A stretch of 64,000 bases of DNA, from positions 372,001 to 436,000 of the forward strand of contig JAUPFP010000025.1 of the NCBI GenBank assembly GCA_036925085.1, given 5' to 3'. The DNA comes from Brachycybe producta (taxonomy: Eukaryota > Arthropoda > Diplopoda > Playtdesmida > Andrognathidae). Positions 1 through 12,700 of this stretch are shown here, piece by piece. Within the stretch, counting starts at the first letter, position 1. Each line of letters opens with the position of its first letter. The notes under the pieces are model-generated. The model ran no database searches, had not been told where the DNA came from, and was given only the letters and a program-made list of their open reading frames with translations. Position numbers and translations under genes: made by a program.

Positions 1-1740
1 TGTTTCTTATCTGTGGAGAAGTTCTTCAGATTGACAATTTTAATGAGACAATTGGAAGGATTTGGCTTTACGTTGCTACCGTTATTCTAGGACTCTCCAT
101 TCATGGATTTTTAGTTGTTCCTTTGGTCTACTTTGCAGTGACCAGGACCAATCCGTATTGGTTTTTATGGAATCAAGCCGAAGCTTTGGCGACTGCTTTC
201 GCTACAAACTCTGGGTTCCACTTTAAGACACCTATGATTATATATCAGAATGTGTTTAATTTCATTTGTTTTGTTCATTTCTCGTAGTACCGTTACGATG
301 CCGGTGTCCATCCGTTGTCTCGAGGATCGAAATGCGGTTCATCCTAAGATTGCTCGGTTCGTTATTCCCGTTGGAATCGTGAACACCGAGGGTTGTGCTC
401 TCTACGAAGCAGTTTCGATCATTTTCATCGCTCAATTGAACGGCGTCGAGATGAATGCAGCCGAAATATTCGTTCTAAGGTGGAGTTTATCAAGTGAAGT
501 TAATTTTTTTTTTAAATAAAATGTATGTTTGTCGTTAGTTTGACGTCGATTGCGGCTAGTATGGGAGGTGCTTGCGTTCCGGATGCAGGTTTGGTTGTGA
601 TGATAACGATTTTGAATTCTGTCGGATTGCCAGTGGAAGATATGTCGCTGATTGTCATCGTTGATTTTTTACTGTAAGCATTTCTACGATCTCTATTAAT
701 AATTTTCATTTTTTTTAAAAAAATTCGGTTTGTTCGATCACTCGATCATCAATAAGACCAAAAGGTTGCATAATTACAGTTCAAACCCCTATTTAAAACA
801 CACTAATTGCATATTTTTTTTTGGAAATTTACAAGAAATTCACACAAAACTCAGTAATTAATTTATTTAAAAAGCACATATTTTGGCCAGAAAACAAAAT
901 TTCATGAATGGTTTTTTAAAACCAAATTGTTGTTATTTTACATTTTTTATTTTCGCTTTTGCATCAGAGCCATAATTAGTTCATTTTGCGTCCGAGGCAA
1001 AAATAAATCTGGCGATCTACACAGGCGACTTTTGAAAGGCTTTACGACAACAAATCTTGGCACACAGTTAAAAGTTGCCTGTGTGCATGCCAAGGTTGCT
1101 GTCCTTCCCTAGAAAATACATTGCGATGACAGCCAACCTGAACCAAAGCAAACTTAGACTTCTTTTTGTCGCCGAAAAGGCTCTCAAAAGTCGAATGTGT
1201 GCTAAAAACCCTCAGTATTTATGATTCTACTTATTTTGTGCAACTATTTCTACGCTCCTGAGCTTTGCGTTTTAGGTAATAAATTAATAATAAAAGCGGC
1301 GCACCCTTAGTTAGTATTATCATTCTACTTATTTTGCGCCTCTTATTTCTGCGCTTTGAGCCTTCCATCCGAGGCCTCACTAGTCTTGCCCTATTTATGG
1401 CTCTGATTTACTTCTAACTGATTTATTTCTAAAAACAATTTATACATTTTTAAATTTGACTTGCAAGCAAATCTTGGTCACTCAATAATGATTGAACCAT
1501 TAATGATATTTTGTTTGTTTCAGTAATCGATTACGAGTAATGATTAATGTATTGAGCGATAGCGCTGGTGCCGGAATCGTGAATTATTTGAGTAAACCAG
1601 ATTTGCAAAGACTTGACTCGCTCTCAATTGTGGAGTCGGCAAAAGTTTCATCGTCTACCGTCATAACGAGTTCATATCATAAGAAGAAGTTGAGTAGCAT
1701 CGAGAGTGTCGACAGTGGTGTTGACCTCCACATTGTGTGA
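1..1740 (+). CDS. SLC1-family (EAAT-like) transporter, copy A, 3' part only
   Basis: C-terminal half of a sodium-coupled glutamate/neutral amino acid transporter (SLC1), cut by the window start. Exons: 1-214, 288-479, 539-673, 1524-1740, all with GT-AG borders, giving 251 residues. The exons cover TM5-6, hairpin HP1, TM7, HP2 and TM8. The phases and the 192 and 135 nt exon lengths match copies B-D downstream. Residues that bind substrate and sodium in the family are altered. The TM7 signature NMDGT reads NTEGC. The TM8 sequence reads LLNRLRV, with Asn where other SLC1 proteins have the Asp that binds the substrate amino group, and Val where they have Thr. The HP1 tip is TNSGT rather than a serine triplet. 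The tail ends DSGVDLHIV, a motif shared with B and C. It may be an altered-specificity or non-transporting paralogue (inference). Family assignment is secure. Confidence 0.88.
967..1407. mobile_element. AGAGCCATAA inverted-repeat element in SLC1 copy A intron 7
   Basis: It begins AGAGCCATAATTAG and ends CTATTTATGGCTCT. The interior (CTTGGCACACAGTTAAAAGT near 1056) recurs at about 50445 in a SKI2 intron, so two dispersed repeats are combined here. Confidence 0.65.
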
Positions 1741-3089
1741 TTATTATTGAATGTAATCACATTTTGGTGTCATAAAACTTTTAAGACATTTCGCAAGCAA
1801 TTTTTGCAAAATATGAATGAAATGAAACAAAACAATGGAACTTTGGCTATTCTGTGATTTAGAAGCAGCAACTTGAAGGTGTTTTTAGAAACTAGAAGAG
1901 TAAATGGATCACTTTTAAAATGTTTTATGTACAAGTGGTTTTAAAATTTTGTTTTTTTTTGCGTTTTAAAAGAGCAAAACTTAAGAAGGAATGGAGTGTT
2001 TTAGAAACTAGAAGTGTAGCTCATTCATTTAATAGTATTTTTATGATAGTGATATATTTTTCAAAATAAACTTTTTATAGACAAAAATCAAAAAATGTCA
2101 TCTACTTAAACTTGGACCATTTTCAAAGATATCAACATGAAAATGCCCTTAAGTGACTGAGCCACCCTTCTAGTTTCTAAAAGACTTGAACAAGTTTCTC
2201 TTCAGTTTGCTTCTAAAAAGACAAAATAATCAGAGTTCAAGGCGGCATTTACTCTTTTAAACCACCTTACCCTGATACTGATGAAAATTTTAAATTAAAT
2301 TCTCAATTTTTGTTTTTCGCTTCAAATTGGACCCAAATTAGAAAAAAATTCCGAAAAAATTCCGTCCAAAAAAATTAAAAATCGGTCTTTGTCAAATTGC
2401 CAAAAAGTAATATATGGTAAATCTCTATAAGTAAGTCAATTACTATTCTAGTTTTTAAAATACATTAAAAATGTTTTTTTCTAAATACAGATAATCGATA
2501 CTTCTAGTGACATTTTTAATTTAAATAATTTTAAAATAAGAATTTCAAGAATTTGTTTTTTTTTTTAAAAAGAAACTTCTCTAAAACCGTTGCTTAAGCC
2601 AAAGTGAAACTTAAATAAAACTAAACTTAAAAACTCTTCTTAGACTTACTATAGAGAGTTTTGTCTTGCGTCATTGTTTAAGTTTAACTTTATTTTAAAC
2701 AACGTTTTTGAATACGGATAGGGGATTACTTGTTATACGTAAAATTGCAATGATATTTGAGATGGAAACTTAATTACTTTATTTATTAACAAAAGAAAAA
2801 AATCATCATGGTGTTTATTTTTTTGCAAATTATCTTTCTCGTAGTGGAAAAAATAGTAATTATAAAATAGAAATATATATGTGTGTGTGTCAAATCGTGA
2901 TGTTGTTCTAGAATATTATTAGACATTAATTAAGTATATACTAAACTTGTGTCGTGTCCAAAAGACATCCAAAAGTTAATTATGATCAGGTGACACCTTT
3001 AAAATAATCAGCTTTAGTTTTTACTTTAGTATAACATATGTGAATGTCTAGTGGTCACCAGCTTCGTAAGGACATATTTTATACAAAAC
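1741..3089. other. Spacer between SLC1 copies A and B
   Basis: No gene seen. It holds one foldback element copy (about 1966-2275), a partial arm near 1875-1920, homopolymer runs and a short TG run near 2879-2890. The promoter of copy B must lie in its right end, but I see no recognisable core-promoter motif. Confidence 0.5.
1966..2275. mobile_element. Foldback element (FB1 family), 3' of SLC1 copy A
   Basis: Left arm GTTTTAGAAACTAGAAGTG near 2000. Right arm CACCCTTCTAGTTTCTAAAA near 2162. Outer flanks run to TTTAAACCACCTTA. The centre contains the shared words CAAAATAAACTTTTTAT and GATATCAACATGAAAAT. Confidence 0.7.
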
Positions 3090-6000
3090 ATGCCTAAATT
3101 TGGATGGTGTTCGGAAAGACACGGTGGCCTCTACGCGTTTCTTCGTTGCCACCTTCTGGCTTATCTAACCGTGATCTCGATCACGATTGGTATCGGAACT
3201 GGATTCGCTTTACGAACAAGAACCGAACCGTGGACAGCACGAGAGATCATGTACATCTCTTTCCCTGGAACGCTTTATCTTCGAATTCTCACTTGTCTCA
3301 TTCTTCCATTGCTCACAATGAGCATCATCAGTTCAGTAGGCAGTCTCGATCCGAATCTTTCGGGGTGGATCGTAATAAGGGCCACTGTGTACTACACGGT
3401 CACTTTAACTTTTGCTTTGTTTGTGGGCATTTTTCTTGTCACCACCATTCATCCAGGTCAGCCTATGGAAGTGCCACCTAATCCTCAATTGCAAGGAGAT
3501 GAAATTCCTGGGACTCCTATAGACACGATATTGGATCTCATAAGGTGGTTTCATGGTTGTTTTTTTTTCTCGTAAAATTCTGTTGGTTTTATTTGTTTTG
3601 AGGTGTTTTTTTGAACAGCTGATTTTCAAATTTGTGGTCATTCTATATTTTAGAAACAGCACTAAGGGGGGGAAACTTGAATTTACCTTAGAAACTAGAA
3701 CAGTAGCTGAGTCACTGAATAGTATTTTTATGTGGGTATCTTTCAAAATAAACTTTTTATTGACGGAAATTAAAAATATTGTTACCTTGCAGTTGGGTCA
3801 TTTTTAAATTTATATAAAAAGCCAATACCCTTCTATACTCTAATTTCCAAAACACTTTCAAGTTTCTCTTTAATTTTGCTTCTGGAAGACGGAATAATCA
3901 AGATTTCGAAGGATATTTACCTCCTTTAAAACCATCTGAAATATTCAATATTCATGACAACAAAGATACTAATTTTAAAATAACTTTCTGATTAGATATT
4001 CTAAAGTTATTTTAATTAATAAAGAATGTTATTAATTAGAAATTAGTTTAGGTTATTTATATATATATTTTTTTTTGTTTTTGTCTCATTTCTTGCAGAA
4101 ATTTATTTACAGACAACTTAGTGACGTCTTGTTTTGAACAGGTATAAACATTGTTGTTGGTTTTGTTTTTGTGACGTTTTAATTTTTAATGATTTTTGTT
4201 AATTCTAGTATGAAACGGTTTTAATTCCACCCTCTGCTGTAAACAACAATGTATCTGGCACTTTAAATGATACTGTCAATGGTACATAAATATGCTATTA
4301 TTTATTAGAGCTCGGATTTTTATGCAATATCAAGCAAATGTTTCTTAATTTGTGGCTCAAGTGCCAATTGTAAAGTGATCAATCATTATTAGAGCAACTG
4401 AAATTATGCTTTTTTTTAATCAAAAACGCTGGTAAAAGGCTAGATGTTTGGCTACTGTCAGTTACCAACTTTTTATTTAAAAAAAAAACAAACATAATTG
4501 TTGGTTGATGTCTAAATAAAATTGTTACTTCACAATTGGCATTTGAGCCACACTTTGAGAAACAATTGGCTTGATATAGACCTATATTTGCTTAAAAAAT
4601 CCGAGCTCTAATTATTACAAATTCACTATTTCAACACATTTTTTTTAAATGTTTTTGTCTTTTAAATAGGAACAATTTCCGTTTACGATTATAAAATCAG
4701 TAGTAACTATCAGTATAGAGACAATGTTATTGGATTGGTTTTCTTCTGTGTCGTTGTCGGTGTTTCTATTCGACGTTTGAAGAAAAAAGGACGTCCAGTC
4801 TTAAAATTCTGCATGTCTTTATATGATATGATGATGGAAATGGTCAAAGTTGTTGTTTGGTACAGAAATGTTTTCCCATTACAATATATGCAAATAAATT
4901 ATTAATGCATATCAGAAACAACTTTTATGAAGAAATTGAAAAGTGTTTTAGAAACTCGAAAAGTACAGGAATCTTTTGTGGTGATTTTTATGTTAATATC
5001 GTTCAAAATAAACTTTTAAATGACAAATTTTTTTTTTCACTTAAAATGTTTATTTTTAAATTTATCAACATTAAAATCACCTTAAGCTGGTTTTGAAGTG
5101 TAAACGCCTTTCGAACTATGGTTATTTTGCCTGTTAAAAGCAAAATTAAGAGAAACTAGAAGGGTAACTTATAGTTATTGAGCTACCTTTTCTAGTTTTT
5201 AACACACTTAAGTTTCTTTTTTAGTGTTGCTTTTCTGAAACACAAAGGAACCAGAGTTTGGAAAGCAGCTGTTTGTAAAATCAACTTATAAGTATTTCAC
5301 CTATTCTTCTAGTTTCTAAAATACTTGCAGAATTTTTAAAAATGCAGAACAATTTAAAACATTTTTTTTTGCAAATTGTCGTTTAAAATGGTAATTTTAA
5401 ATGAGAATGTGCAAACAAAAAACAATGTTTAAATTGTGGTAAAATTAAAAATGGTGGTACAAGTGTTTTAATGGAAAATTAATTTTCAATCCTGGTATCA
5501 CTTTTCACCTCATTTTTATTTTAATTACTTAATTAGTATTAATTTAGTAATCACTGTATTGTTTTTGATTCATTTTCAAAACAAATTAGAAATTAAAAAC
5601 TAAGGAATTTTTGTTATCAGTTTTCTTATAATTTGTTTTACAAAGAAGTAAAAAATATCCTCTTTTGTGGTTGAACTCTTGATTATATTCTGAATTTCAG
5701 GTGTAAAAAATGAAGAGAAACTTGAATATGTTTTAGAAACTAGAATGATACCTCAAACACTTAACTTTTATGTTAGTTTGAAAATGACCTCATGACCCCA
5801 ATGACGACATTTTTCTATGATTTTTTTTTCTATAAAAAATTAATTTTGAAAATGCATGAAAATTGCTCGTAAAGTGACTGAGCTACCCTTCTAGTTTCTA
5901 AAAAAAACACTAAAGTTTTTCTTAATTTTGTTCTTGAAAGAGAGGGGCGTTTACACTTTAAAAATCAACTTAAATTATATTGTAATTTTTTCAGGTTTTC

Positions 6001-7807
6001 TCCAATTTGCGTTAGTTTTCTTATCTGTGGAGAAGTGCTTCAAATAGTTCATTTTAACGAAACGGTCGAAAGGATTTGGCTTTACGTGGTCACAGTTCTT
6101 CTGGGGCTGTTCATTCACGGATTTCTGTTTATTCCTTTGGTCTACTTTGCTGTGACCAGAGCCAATCCTTATCGTTTCCTGTGGAATCAAGTCGAAGCTT
6201 TGACTGCTGCTTTTGCAACGAGTTCTAGGTTCCGCTTAGTATATTAGTTAACAGTTGACCAATGACTAATTATTTTATAAGGTTTTTTTTTTAATTCATG
6301 TTTCTCGTAGTACGGTTACGATGCCGGTGTCCATCCGTTGTCTCGAGGATCGTAACTCAATTCATCCTAAAGTGGCTCGGTTCGTTATTCCGATTGGAAT
6401 ACTGAATATGGAAGGTTGTGCTCTTTACGAAACGGTCTCGGTTATTTTCATCGCACAGTTGAACGGCATCGAGATGAATGCGGCCGAAATTCTTGTTCTA
6501 AGGTGGAATTTTGTCAGTGTTAGTGGTCTTAGTATACAAACCACTTTTAGTGGTCGAGTTCGACTGCAAAAGGATGTCGGCGTGTTGCTCGTGTGCAAAG
6601 TTTCCGTTGTCTTTTCATGACATTTTGCAGTCAAATTCGACCACTCAAAAGTGGTTCGTCTGCAAAGGCACTTAGGCCAGCTTCACACCGACCACTTTGT
6701 GGTGCAACATAGTTATCGTTTTTAGCAGACCATTGATTAATTATTACATAAGAGGTGTTCACACGAGAGCCACCCTCACTGTTTCTTTTGCACCACAGTG
6801 GCGATGAGTGGTTGAGTCCTGCCACAAGTGGTAACCGCCACATGTTTATCAGTGATGATTAATTAAGTTATATCAGTGGCTTCCGCACTGACATCAGGGC
6901 CATTGTTTTCAATGGTGGTTTGTGTGAAACAAGCCGCGCGTCAACCACTTTGTGATCCCACAAAGTGGTCCGCGTGAAGTCGGATTTAAGTGTGTTTTTG
7001 AACTCGTGATTATTCTACAGTTTCAGGAGGACAAAAATATGAGAAACTAGAAAGTGTTTTATATAAACTAGAAGAGTAGCTCAATCACTTAAAGAGTATT
7101 TCATGTTGATATCTTTTAAAATAAACTTTTTTATGGACAAAAAGTTTAAAAATTATCATCTCCTTAATGTTGAATTGTTTTCAAACTGACATAAAAAAAG
7201 CTTATTTTGAAAGATATCAACTTGAAAACAGACTTAAGTGATGGAGCTACCCTTCTAGTTTCTAAAACACAGTCAAGTTTCTCTTCATTTTGCATCTGAA
7301 AAACAGAGTTATCAGAGTTTGCAAAGCGGTTTACACTTTAAAACCACTTTAAGTGCTCAATTAAGTACATATCGTTTTCTAGTTTGACTTCGGTCGCGGC
7401 CACAATGGGAGCGGCTGGTGTTCCAGAAGCGGGAATACTTGGAATGATTTTGATTTTAAATTCTGTCGGATTACCGACAAAAGACATTTCTCTGATTGCG
7501 GTTGTTGATTTTATGCTGTAAGCACATTTTATACTTCTGACGTTGCGTACCGTTTTATATTTTTTTTTTTTTTGATTCTGCATTTTGTTTCAGTAACCGA
7601 TTACGAGTGATGATCAACGTATTGAGCGACAATGCCGGTGCCGGAATCGTTAACTACTTAAGTAAACCGGACTTGCTGAAGTACGACATATTATCGAGTG
7701 TGGACTCGACAAGAAGTTCATCATCATTGTCGAGGAACAACACGTATCGAAATCAAAAGAAAAAACGTGTCAGTGTCGACAGTGGCGTTGATGTCAATAT
7801 TGTATAA
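3090..7807 (+). CDS. SLC1-family (EAAT-like) transporter, copy B
   Basis: Complete eight-exon gene for a 511-residue SLC1 membrane transporter. Exons: 3090-3544, 4099-4141, 4209-4281, 4670-4859, 5995-6228, 6311-6502, 7383-7517, 7594-7807. The start was chosen because MPKFGWCSERHGGL matches the start of copy C. An upstream in-frame codon at 3051 is not an ATG. The short variable exon 3 encodes the extracellular loop and carries Asn-X-Ser/Thr sites. Family landmarks are present: SFPG, the YY pair in TM3, IHPG, the HP1 serines (TSSSTVTMP), HP2 GAAGVPEAG, and TM8 Asn449 and Asp. Changed residues: Leu106 where Ser/Thr follows the TM3 YYxxT sodium-site motif, NMEGC (Glu366, Cys368) in place of NMDGT, Asn442 in place of the TM8 Asp, and Val446 in place of Thr. 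The side-chain arginine (Arg445) is kept. Several introns contain foldback elements. Confidence 0.9.
3600..3945. mobile_element. Foldback element (FB1) in SLC1 copy B intron 1
   Basis: Left arm TTAGAAACTAGAACAGTAG near 3687, right arm ACCCTTCTATACTC near 3828. The arms have diverged from each other. Confidence 0.6.
4306..4610. mobile_element. TAGRGCTCGGA inverted-repeat element, copy 1
   Basis: Ends TAGAGCTCGGATTTTTATGC and TTAAAAAATCCGAGCTCTA. The inner arms (TTTGTGGCTCAAGTGCCAATTG and its complement) also pair. It lies in SLC1 copy B intron 3. Confidence 0.75.
5080..5345. mobile_element. Foldback element (FB1) in SLC1 copy B intron 4
   Basis: It opens with TGGTTTTGAAGTGTAAACGCC and contains AGAAACTAGAAGGGTAAC (about 5150) with the reverse arm almost abutting. 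The usual central spacer seems deleted. Confidence 0.55.
5680..5985. mobile_element. Foldback element (FB1) beside SLC1 copy B exon 5
   Basis: Arms at about 5732 (TTTTAGAAACTAGAATGATA) and 5885 (CTACCCTTCTAGTTTCTAA). Its right end abuts the branch/polypyrimidine region of the exon 5 acceptor at 5994. Confidence 0.6.
6530..6990. repeat. GGTCGA/CCACTTT inverted-repeat element in SLC1 copy B intron 6
   Basis: GTGGTCGAGTTCGACTGCAAAA (cut here: GTGGTCGAGTTCGACTGC) near 6552 pairs with GCAGTCAAATTCGACCAC near 6629. Further CCACTTTGTGG words follow to 6990. A related shorter element occurs at 18850-19010. Confidence 0.65.
7005..7350. mobile_element. Foldback element (FB1) in SLC1 copy B intron 6
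   Basis: Arms at about 7052 and 7245 with the full central spacer, ending AAACCACTTTAAG 30 bp before exon 7. Confidence 0.7.
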
Positions 7808-8241
7808 ATAATGTGGCTTACGAGCAAATTTGTTTCACACGGTTCAGTACCGATTTTCGACCTAGGCGCAAAGGGCGCGCGCCTAGGGCTTCCAGGTGTT
7901 AAGGCCTCCGAACACAGCGCTTAGAGGCCTCAACAGATATAAACGCGCCACTGTAGTGACGTGATGTAACGCATTTTTATGGAGGTTGAAATTTTCTCCC
8001 ATAACATTCTAGCATATCACAACCTTGTATGTGTGATACGATTCGGTTACGGGAATAAGTTTTTGGACTAAGAGAACTCTTTTTTACACATGAGCGACTG
8101 TTTGTGTCGCACTGTCGCAACAAGAACAATATATTTAAAAAATAAAACACATTGTTTTAATGCGTCGCGACAGTCGCAGAGTTACAGTTCAATGCGACAA
8201 TACGCAGACGGAATACCAATTGTCGCAAAGGCATCCCCCTA

Positions 8242-8673
8242 TAGAGGTGGGACAATCCTAAATGTTCTCGAATCCAAATCCGAATCCTAAAAGGTTCTCG
8301 AATCTCCTGAATCTCTCTTATCCTTCATATAAGAATCCTATATTATTCATTAAGAGGATACAAATAAATAAAATAATATTAAATATTAAATTATTAATAA
8401 TAATAAAAACCAAGTGTGGCAGTCAGGGTCAGGCCAAAAGGTGATATTGGTGATCCGGGTGCCACCGAAAAAGCAACAATCACCGGTTTTTTTTTGTTAG
8501 TGAACGCTTCTATTGGACGTCAATAGAGTTAAAACTAATTTTACCTAAGTTTTTAACGTTTTTTTAAGGTTAGGATTCGAAAGATTCGAAAAAAGCGCGA
8601 AGATTCGAGTTTTCGAATCTTGGAATATTTTTCAAGATTCGCGGGATTCGAGGATTCGAATGTCCCATTCCTA
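8242..8673. mobile_element. TTCGAA-rich hAT-like element, copy I
   Basis: Ends TAGAGGTGGGACA and TGTCCCATTCCTA are terminal inverted repeats. The interior shares the phrase GGTGATCCGGGT region and an AT-rich core with the copies near 17.3-17.7 kb and 24.7-25.1 kb. It has no transposase frame, so it would be nonautonomous. The hAT assignment rests on the look of the ends only. Confidence 0.6.
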
Positions 8674-8825
8674 CTATAGACTTTGGAACTACGTTACAGT
8701 GAGGTATTGTCCTTAGAGGTAACATTAATCGAGGTATAGGATTTTATAACTTTTGAAATAAACTTTTACAGGTTTCTGTATAAAACATGAATTTTCATTA
8801 TTTTTCCTAAAAAAAAATAGTATTA

Positions 8826-9143
8826 AGATGGTTTATGAATAGCTGATTTTCCAACTATTACAATTTCTTCTTCTATCTTTTCGGTGAAAACTTAAGAGAA
8901 ACTAGAAAGTATTTTAGAAATTAGAAAGGTAACTTCAGTCACTTAAGGATAATTTTCATATTGATATCTTTCGAAGTAAACTTTTCATAGTTGGATCAGT
9001 TTCAAACTCACACTAAAACCATCTTAAGTAGATCGTGCTACCCTTCTAGTTTATAAAACACTTTCAAGTTTTTTTAAAATTTTTCTCTTAAAAGACAGAA
9101 TCACCGGAGTTTAAAGAGCGTTTCAGACCTTTAAAACTATCTT
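8826..9143. mobile_element. Foldback element (FB1) between SLC1 copies B and C
   Basis: Arms near 8910 (GTATTTTAGAAATTAGAAAGG) and 9040 (CTACCCTTCTAGTTTATAAA), with the usual flanking GACAGAATCACCGGAGTTT word. Confidence 0.65.
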
Positions 9144-9793
9144 AAAGAAATTAAAATAATGCCAACATTCTAATACTTCTTTTAACATTTTTAATTGTTT
9201 TGGTACAACTGAGAAATTTACTCAAATAATTGGAGTCGAATTCATGAATATTTTAAAAAATATAATTTTAATTAATTTTAATTTATATGAATTATTATAT
9301 GCAATTGTGTTCATAAGGAAATAAGAACACCTTTTGTTTCCCCCATGTTCAATTTTTACTTTAAAAAATCACTTGATTGAACTATGTTTTTATGCAATAT
9401 GGATATTGTAAAAGATGAGATTTAATTACTTTATTTAATATTAATTAAATGAAAGGACATCTTTGTTGTTATTTTGCCAAATTATATATAATTGTGGTTT
9501 TTTTTTTCAATAGAGGAAAATAAACAGCGTTAATAATGATTACATGAAATAGATATTTATTTTTCGAAATCCCGTGAAAATAGCTCCAACTTTTTTTTTT
9601 CTGACATATTGGCAAAGTGTTTAATAATAATTGTTTTTTTCGTACATAGACATCCGGAATCAATTATTGCCATGTGACGTCTGTTAAATTACATGGTCTA
9701 CTTTTTAGTATATTTTTTTTTATTTTTACAAGAGTAAGTGGCTGGCACCTTTCGAAGACACAAAAAAAGATTACGTGAAAACCTTCCTAAAGT

Positions 9794-12700
9794 ATGTCTC
9801 GGTTCGGATGGTGTTCGGAAAGACACGGTGGCCTCTGTGCGTTTCTACGGTGCCACCTTCTGGCTCTTATAACTGTGGTCTCCATCACAGTTGGTATTGG
9901 AACTGGGTTTGCTTTACGAACCAGAGAGGCACCGTGGACACAAAGAGAAATTATGTACGTTTCTTTTCCTGGATATATTTATCTTCGAATCCTGACTTGT
10001 CTTATTATTCCGATTATTACTACGAGCATTATCAGTTCGGTTGGAAGTCTCGATCCACATCTTTCTGGAAAGATTGCATTGAGAGCGTTGGCTTATTATA
10101 CGACAACTCTATTTTGTGCCATCTTTCTCGGCATATTACTAGTCATCACCATTCATCCCGGTAAAGCTATTGAAGGGCTACCCAGTTCTCAGTTACTACA
10201 AGGGGATCAAGTTAATGGAACACCTGTGGACACCATATTGGATCTCATAAGGTGGTTTCACCGTTTATCGTAAAATTCTGTCAATTTTGTCTTAGGATGT
10301 TTTGTGAACAGTTTATTTTCGAATTCTGGTTATTCTACGTTTCAGGAGCAACACTTAGGAGAAATTTGAAAGTGTCTTAGAAACTAGAACGGCAGCTTAA
10401 TCACTTAACAGTATTTTCATGTTGATATCTTTCAAAATAAGCTTTTTTATGTGATTTTGAAAATGATTCAAAATTTGAGACATTATCATTTATGAGTCAT
10501 TTTGCCATAATTGCCATAAAAAAGCTTATTTTGAAAGAAATCAACTTGAAGAAACACCCTTAAGTGTTTGAGTCACCCTCCTAGTTTCTAATACACTTTC
10601 AAGTTTCTCTTAAAATGTGTTATGGACAGCTGATTTACAAACTTATATTTCAGGAGCTACACTAAGGGAGAAACTTGGATGTGTTTTAGAAACTAGAAGG
10701 ACCGTCAAAAATCATATTTTAAAATATATCAACATATTATTTTTCTAAAGCGATTATTGAGCTACCCTTCTAGTATCTTAAGATGTGTCATTTTTGAATT
10801 CTGGTTATGCTGTGTTTCATAAGGAGAAACTTGAACGTGCATTAGAAACTAGAATGGTAGCTGAATAACTTAATAGTATTGTCATGTTTAATATCTTTCA
10901 AAATGCACTATTTTAAAACAATAAAATTATCATCTACTTATTATAAAAATCATAAAAATGAGATTATGGAATGAAATTGCCTTTAAGCGGTTGACTCAGG
11001 ATGAGTTTACCCTTCTAGTTTCTAAAAAATATTCAATTTTTTTTATTTTGTTTCTAAAAGAGATGCTTTTTAAGAATTTAATTAATTTAACATTTTAAAA
11101 TGCAACATTTTTTCTTAGATTTTTTGTATTTTATGTCATTTCTTTAGGAATTTATTTACAGACAACATAGTGACTTCTTGTTTCGAACAGGTAAAAAAAA
11201 ATAATTGATTTGATTTTTTGAAAGGTAATCTGATGTTTAGTATTTGTTTTGGCTATTCTAGTATAAAACTGTTTTAACACCACCTACTTCCAATGGATCG
11301 AACACATTAAATGGAACTGCCAATGGTGCGAGAAAAACCGTATAATTTATTACACCAACCTCATGCGGGCAACATTTTTCAATATTTATGGAGTTTGTGT
11401 TTTATGATTTTGTTTTTCTTAAATACTAGAAACGGTTTCCATCTACGACTACGACATCGGTAGCACATATCAGAGTGGAAACAACGTCATCGGATTGGTT
11501 TTCTTTTGTATTCTTATCGGAGTTTGTATTCGACGTTTGCAGAAAAAGGGACGTCCAGTCTTAAAATTCTGCACTTCTTTATACGACATCACAATGGAAA
11601 TAATGAAATTTATCATTTGGTACAAAAATTGAATCTTTAAAGTTGGTTTTTAAAGTGTAAATGACTATCATCTCTCGGTTATTTTGTTTTTTTAACAGCA
11701 AAATTAAGAGAAACTTGAAAGTGTTTTAAAAACTAGAAGAGTAAGCTCTATCACGTTAGGATATTTTTATGTTGATATTTTTCAAAATATGCTTTTTTGA
11801 AAATGACCCAACTGTAAGCTGACAATTTTATTTAGAAAATAAAATACTAGTGATTCAGTTACTATTCTAGTTTCTAACAAACATTCTATTTATTCTGAAT
11901 TTTACTCCTAAAACGCAGAATTATTTGAGTTAAAAAATCAGCTCTTGATAAAATATACTTCAAATTGGAATTGTCATAATTTAATTAATATTTAATATAA
12001 TGAAAAAATATCAGATATTTTTAATTTTTAAAAACTGAAAAAAATGTGAAATAATTTAATTGTGAAATAATTATTTAATTATCATATTTTTAAAATTGTA
12101 AAATTATCATTTAAATTATATGAGATATTTTATTTTTTTTAAAAAGGAAGGATTAGAAATTTTTAATTCAGGAAAAAAAAATTGAAAATTGTAAAATTAC
12201 AATAGAATAAATAGGTTAATTATTTAATTAATGCAAATTAAATTAATTAAACAACTAAATTTAAAATAAATGATTTTTTTATTTCGATCTTCATTTTAAT
12301 AATCTAATTTTTTACGAGGAATTTTTTTTTGGGTTTCAGGTTTTCTCCAATTTGCGTCAGTTTTCTTATTTGTGGCGAAGTGCTTCAGATTGTTAATTTT
12401 AACGAGACAGTCGGAAGAATTTGGCTTTACGTGGTCACCGTTATTACAGGACTCATTATTCATGGATTTCTAGTTGTTCCTTTGGTCTACTTTGCAGTGA
12501 CCAGAACGAATCCTTATCGTTTCATATGGAATCAAGTAGAGGCTTTGACCACTGCTTTTGCAACGAGTTCTAGGTTCCGCTTACTAGTTAACAATATTGA
12601 CCAATGACCAGTTATTTCTTATGTTTCTTTTTTTTTTTAATAATAAATTGGTTTTTCTGTCGTATATAGTACGGTTACGATGCCGGTGTCCATCCGTTGT

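Larger units (their letters stand above)
7808..9793. other. Spacer between SLC1 copies B and C
   Basis: No gene seen. It contains a TTCGAA-rich hAT-like element (8242-8673), one foldback copy (8826-9143) and AT-rich sequence. The short open frames near 8090-8444 lie in or beside the element and show no protein character. Confidence 0.5.

Noticed and set aside
3104..3481. A second + strand frame overlapping SLC1 copy B exon 1, also seen in copy C
   Set aside because: It is the out-of-frame shadow of the transporter exon. It persists only because the coding sequence is conserved.
8090..8444. Two short frames after SLC1 copy B
   Set aside because: They overlap the hAT-like element and its flank and have no conserved features.
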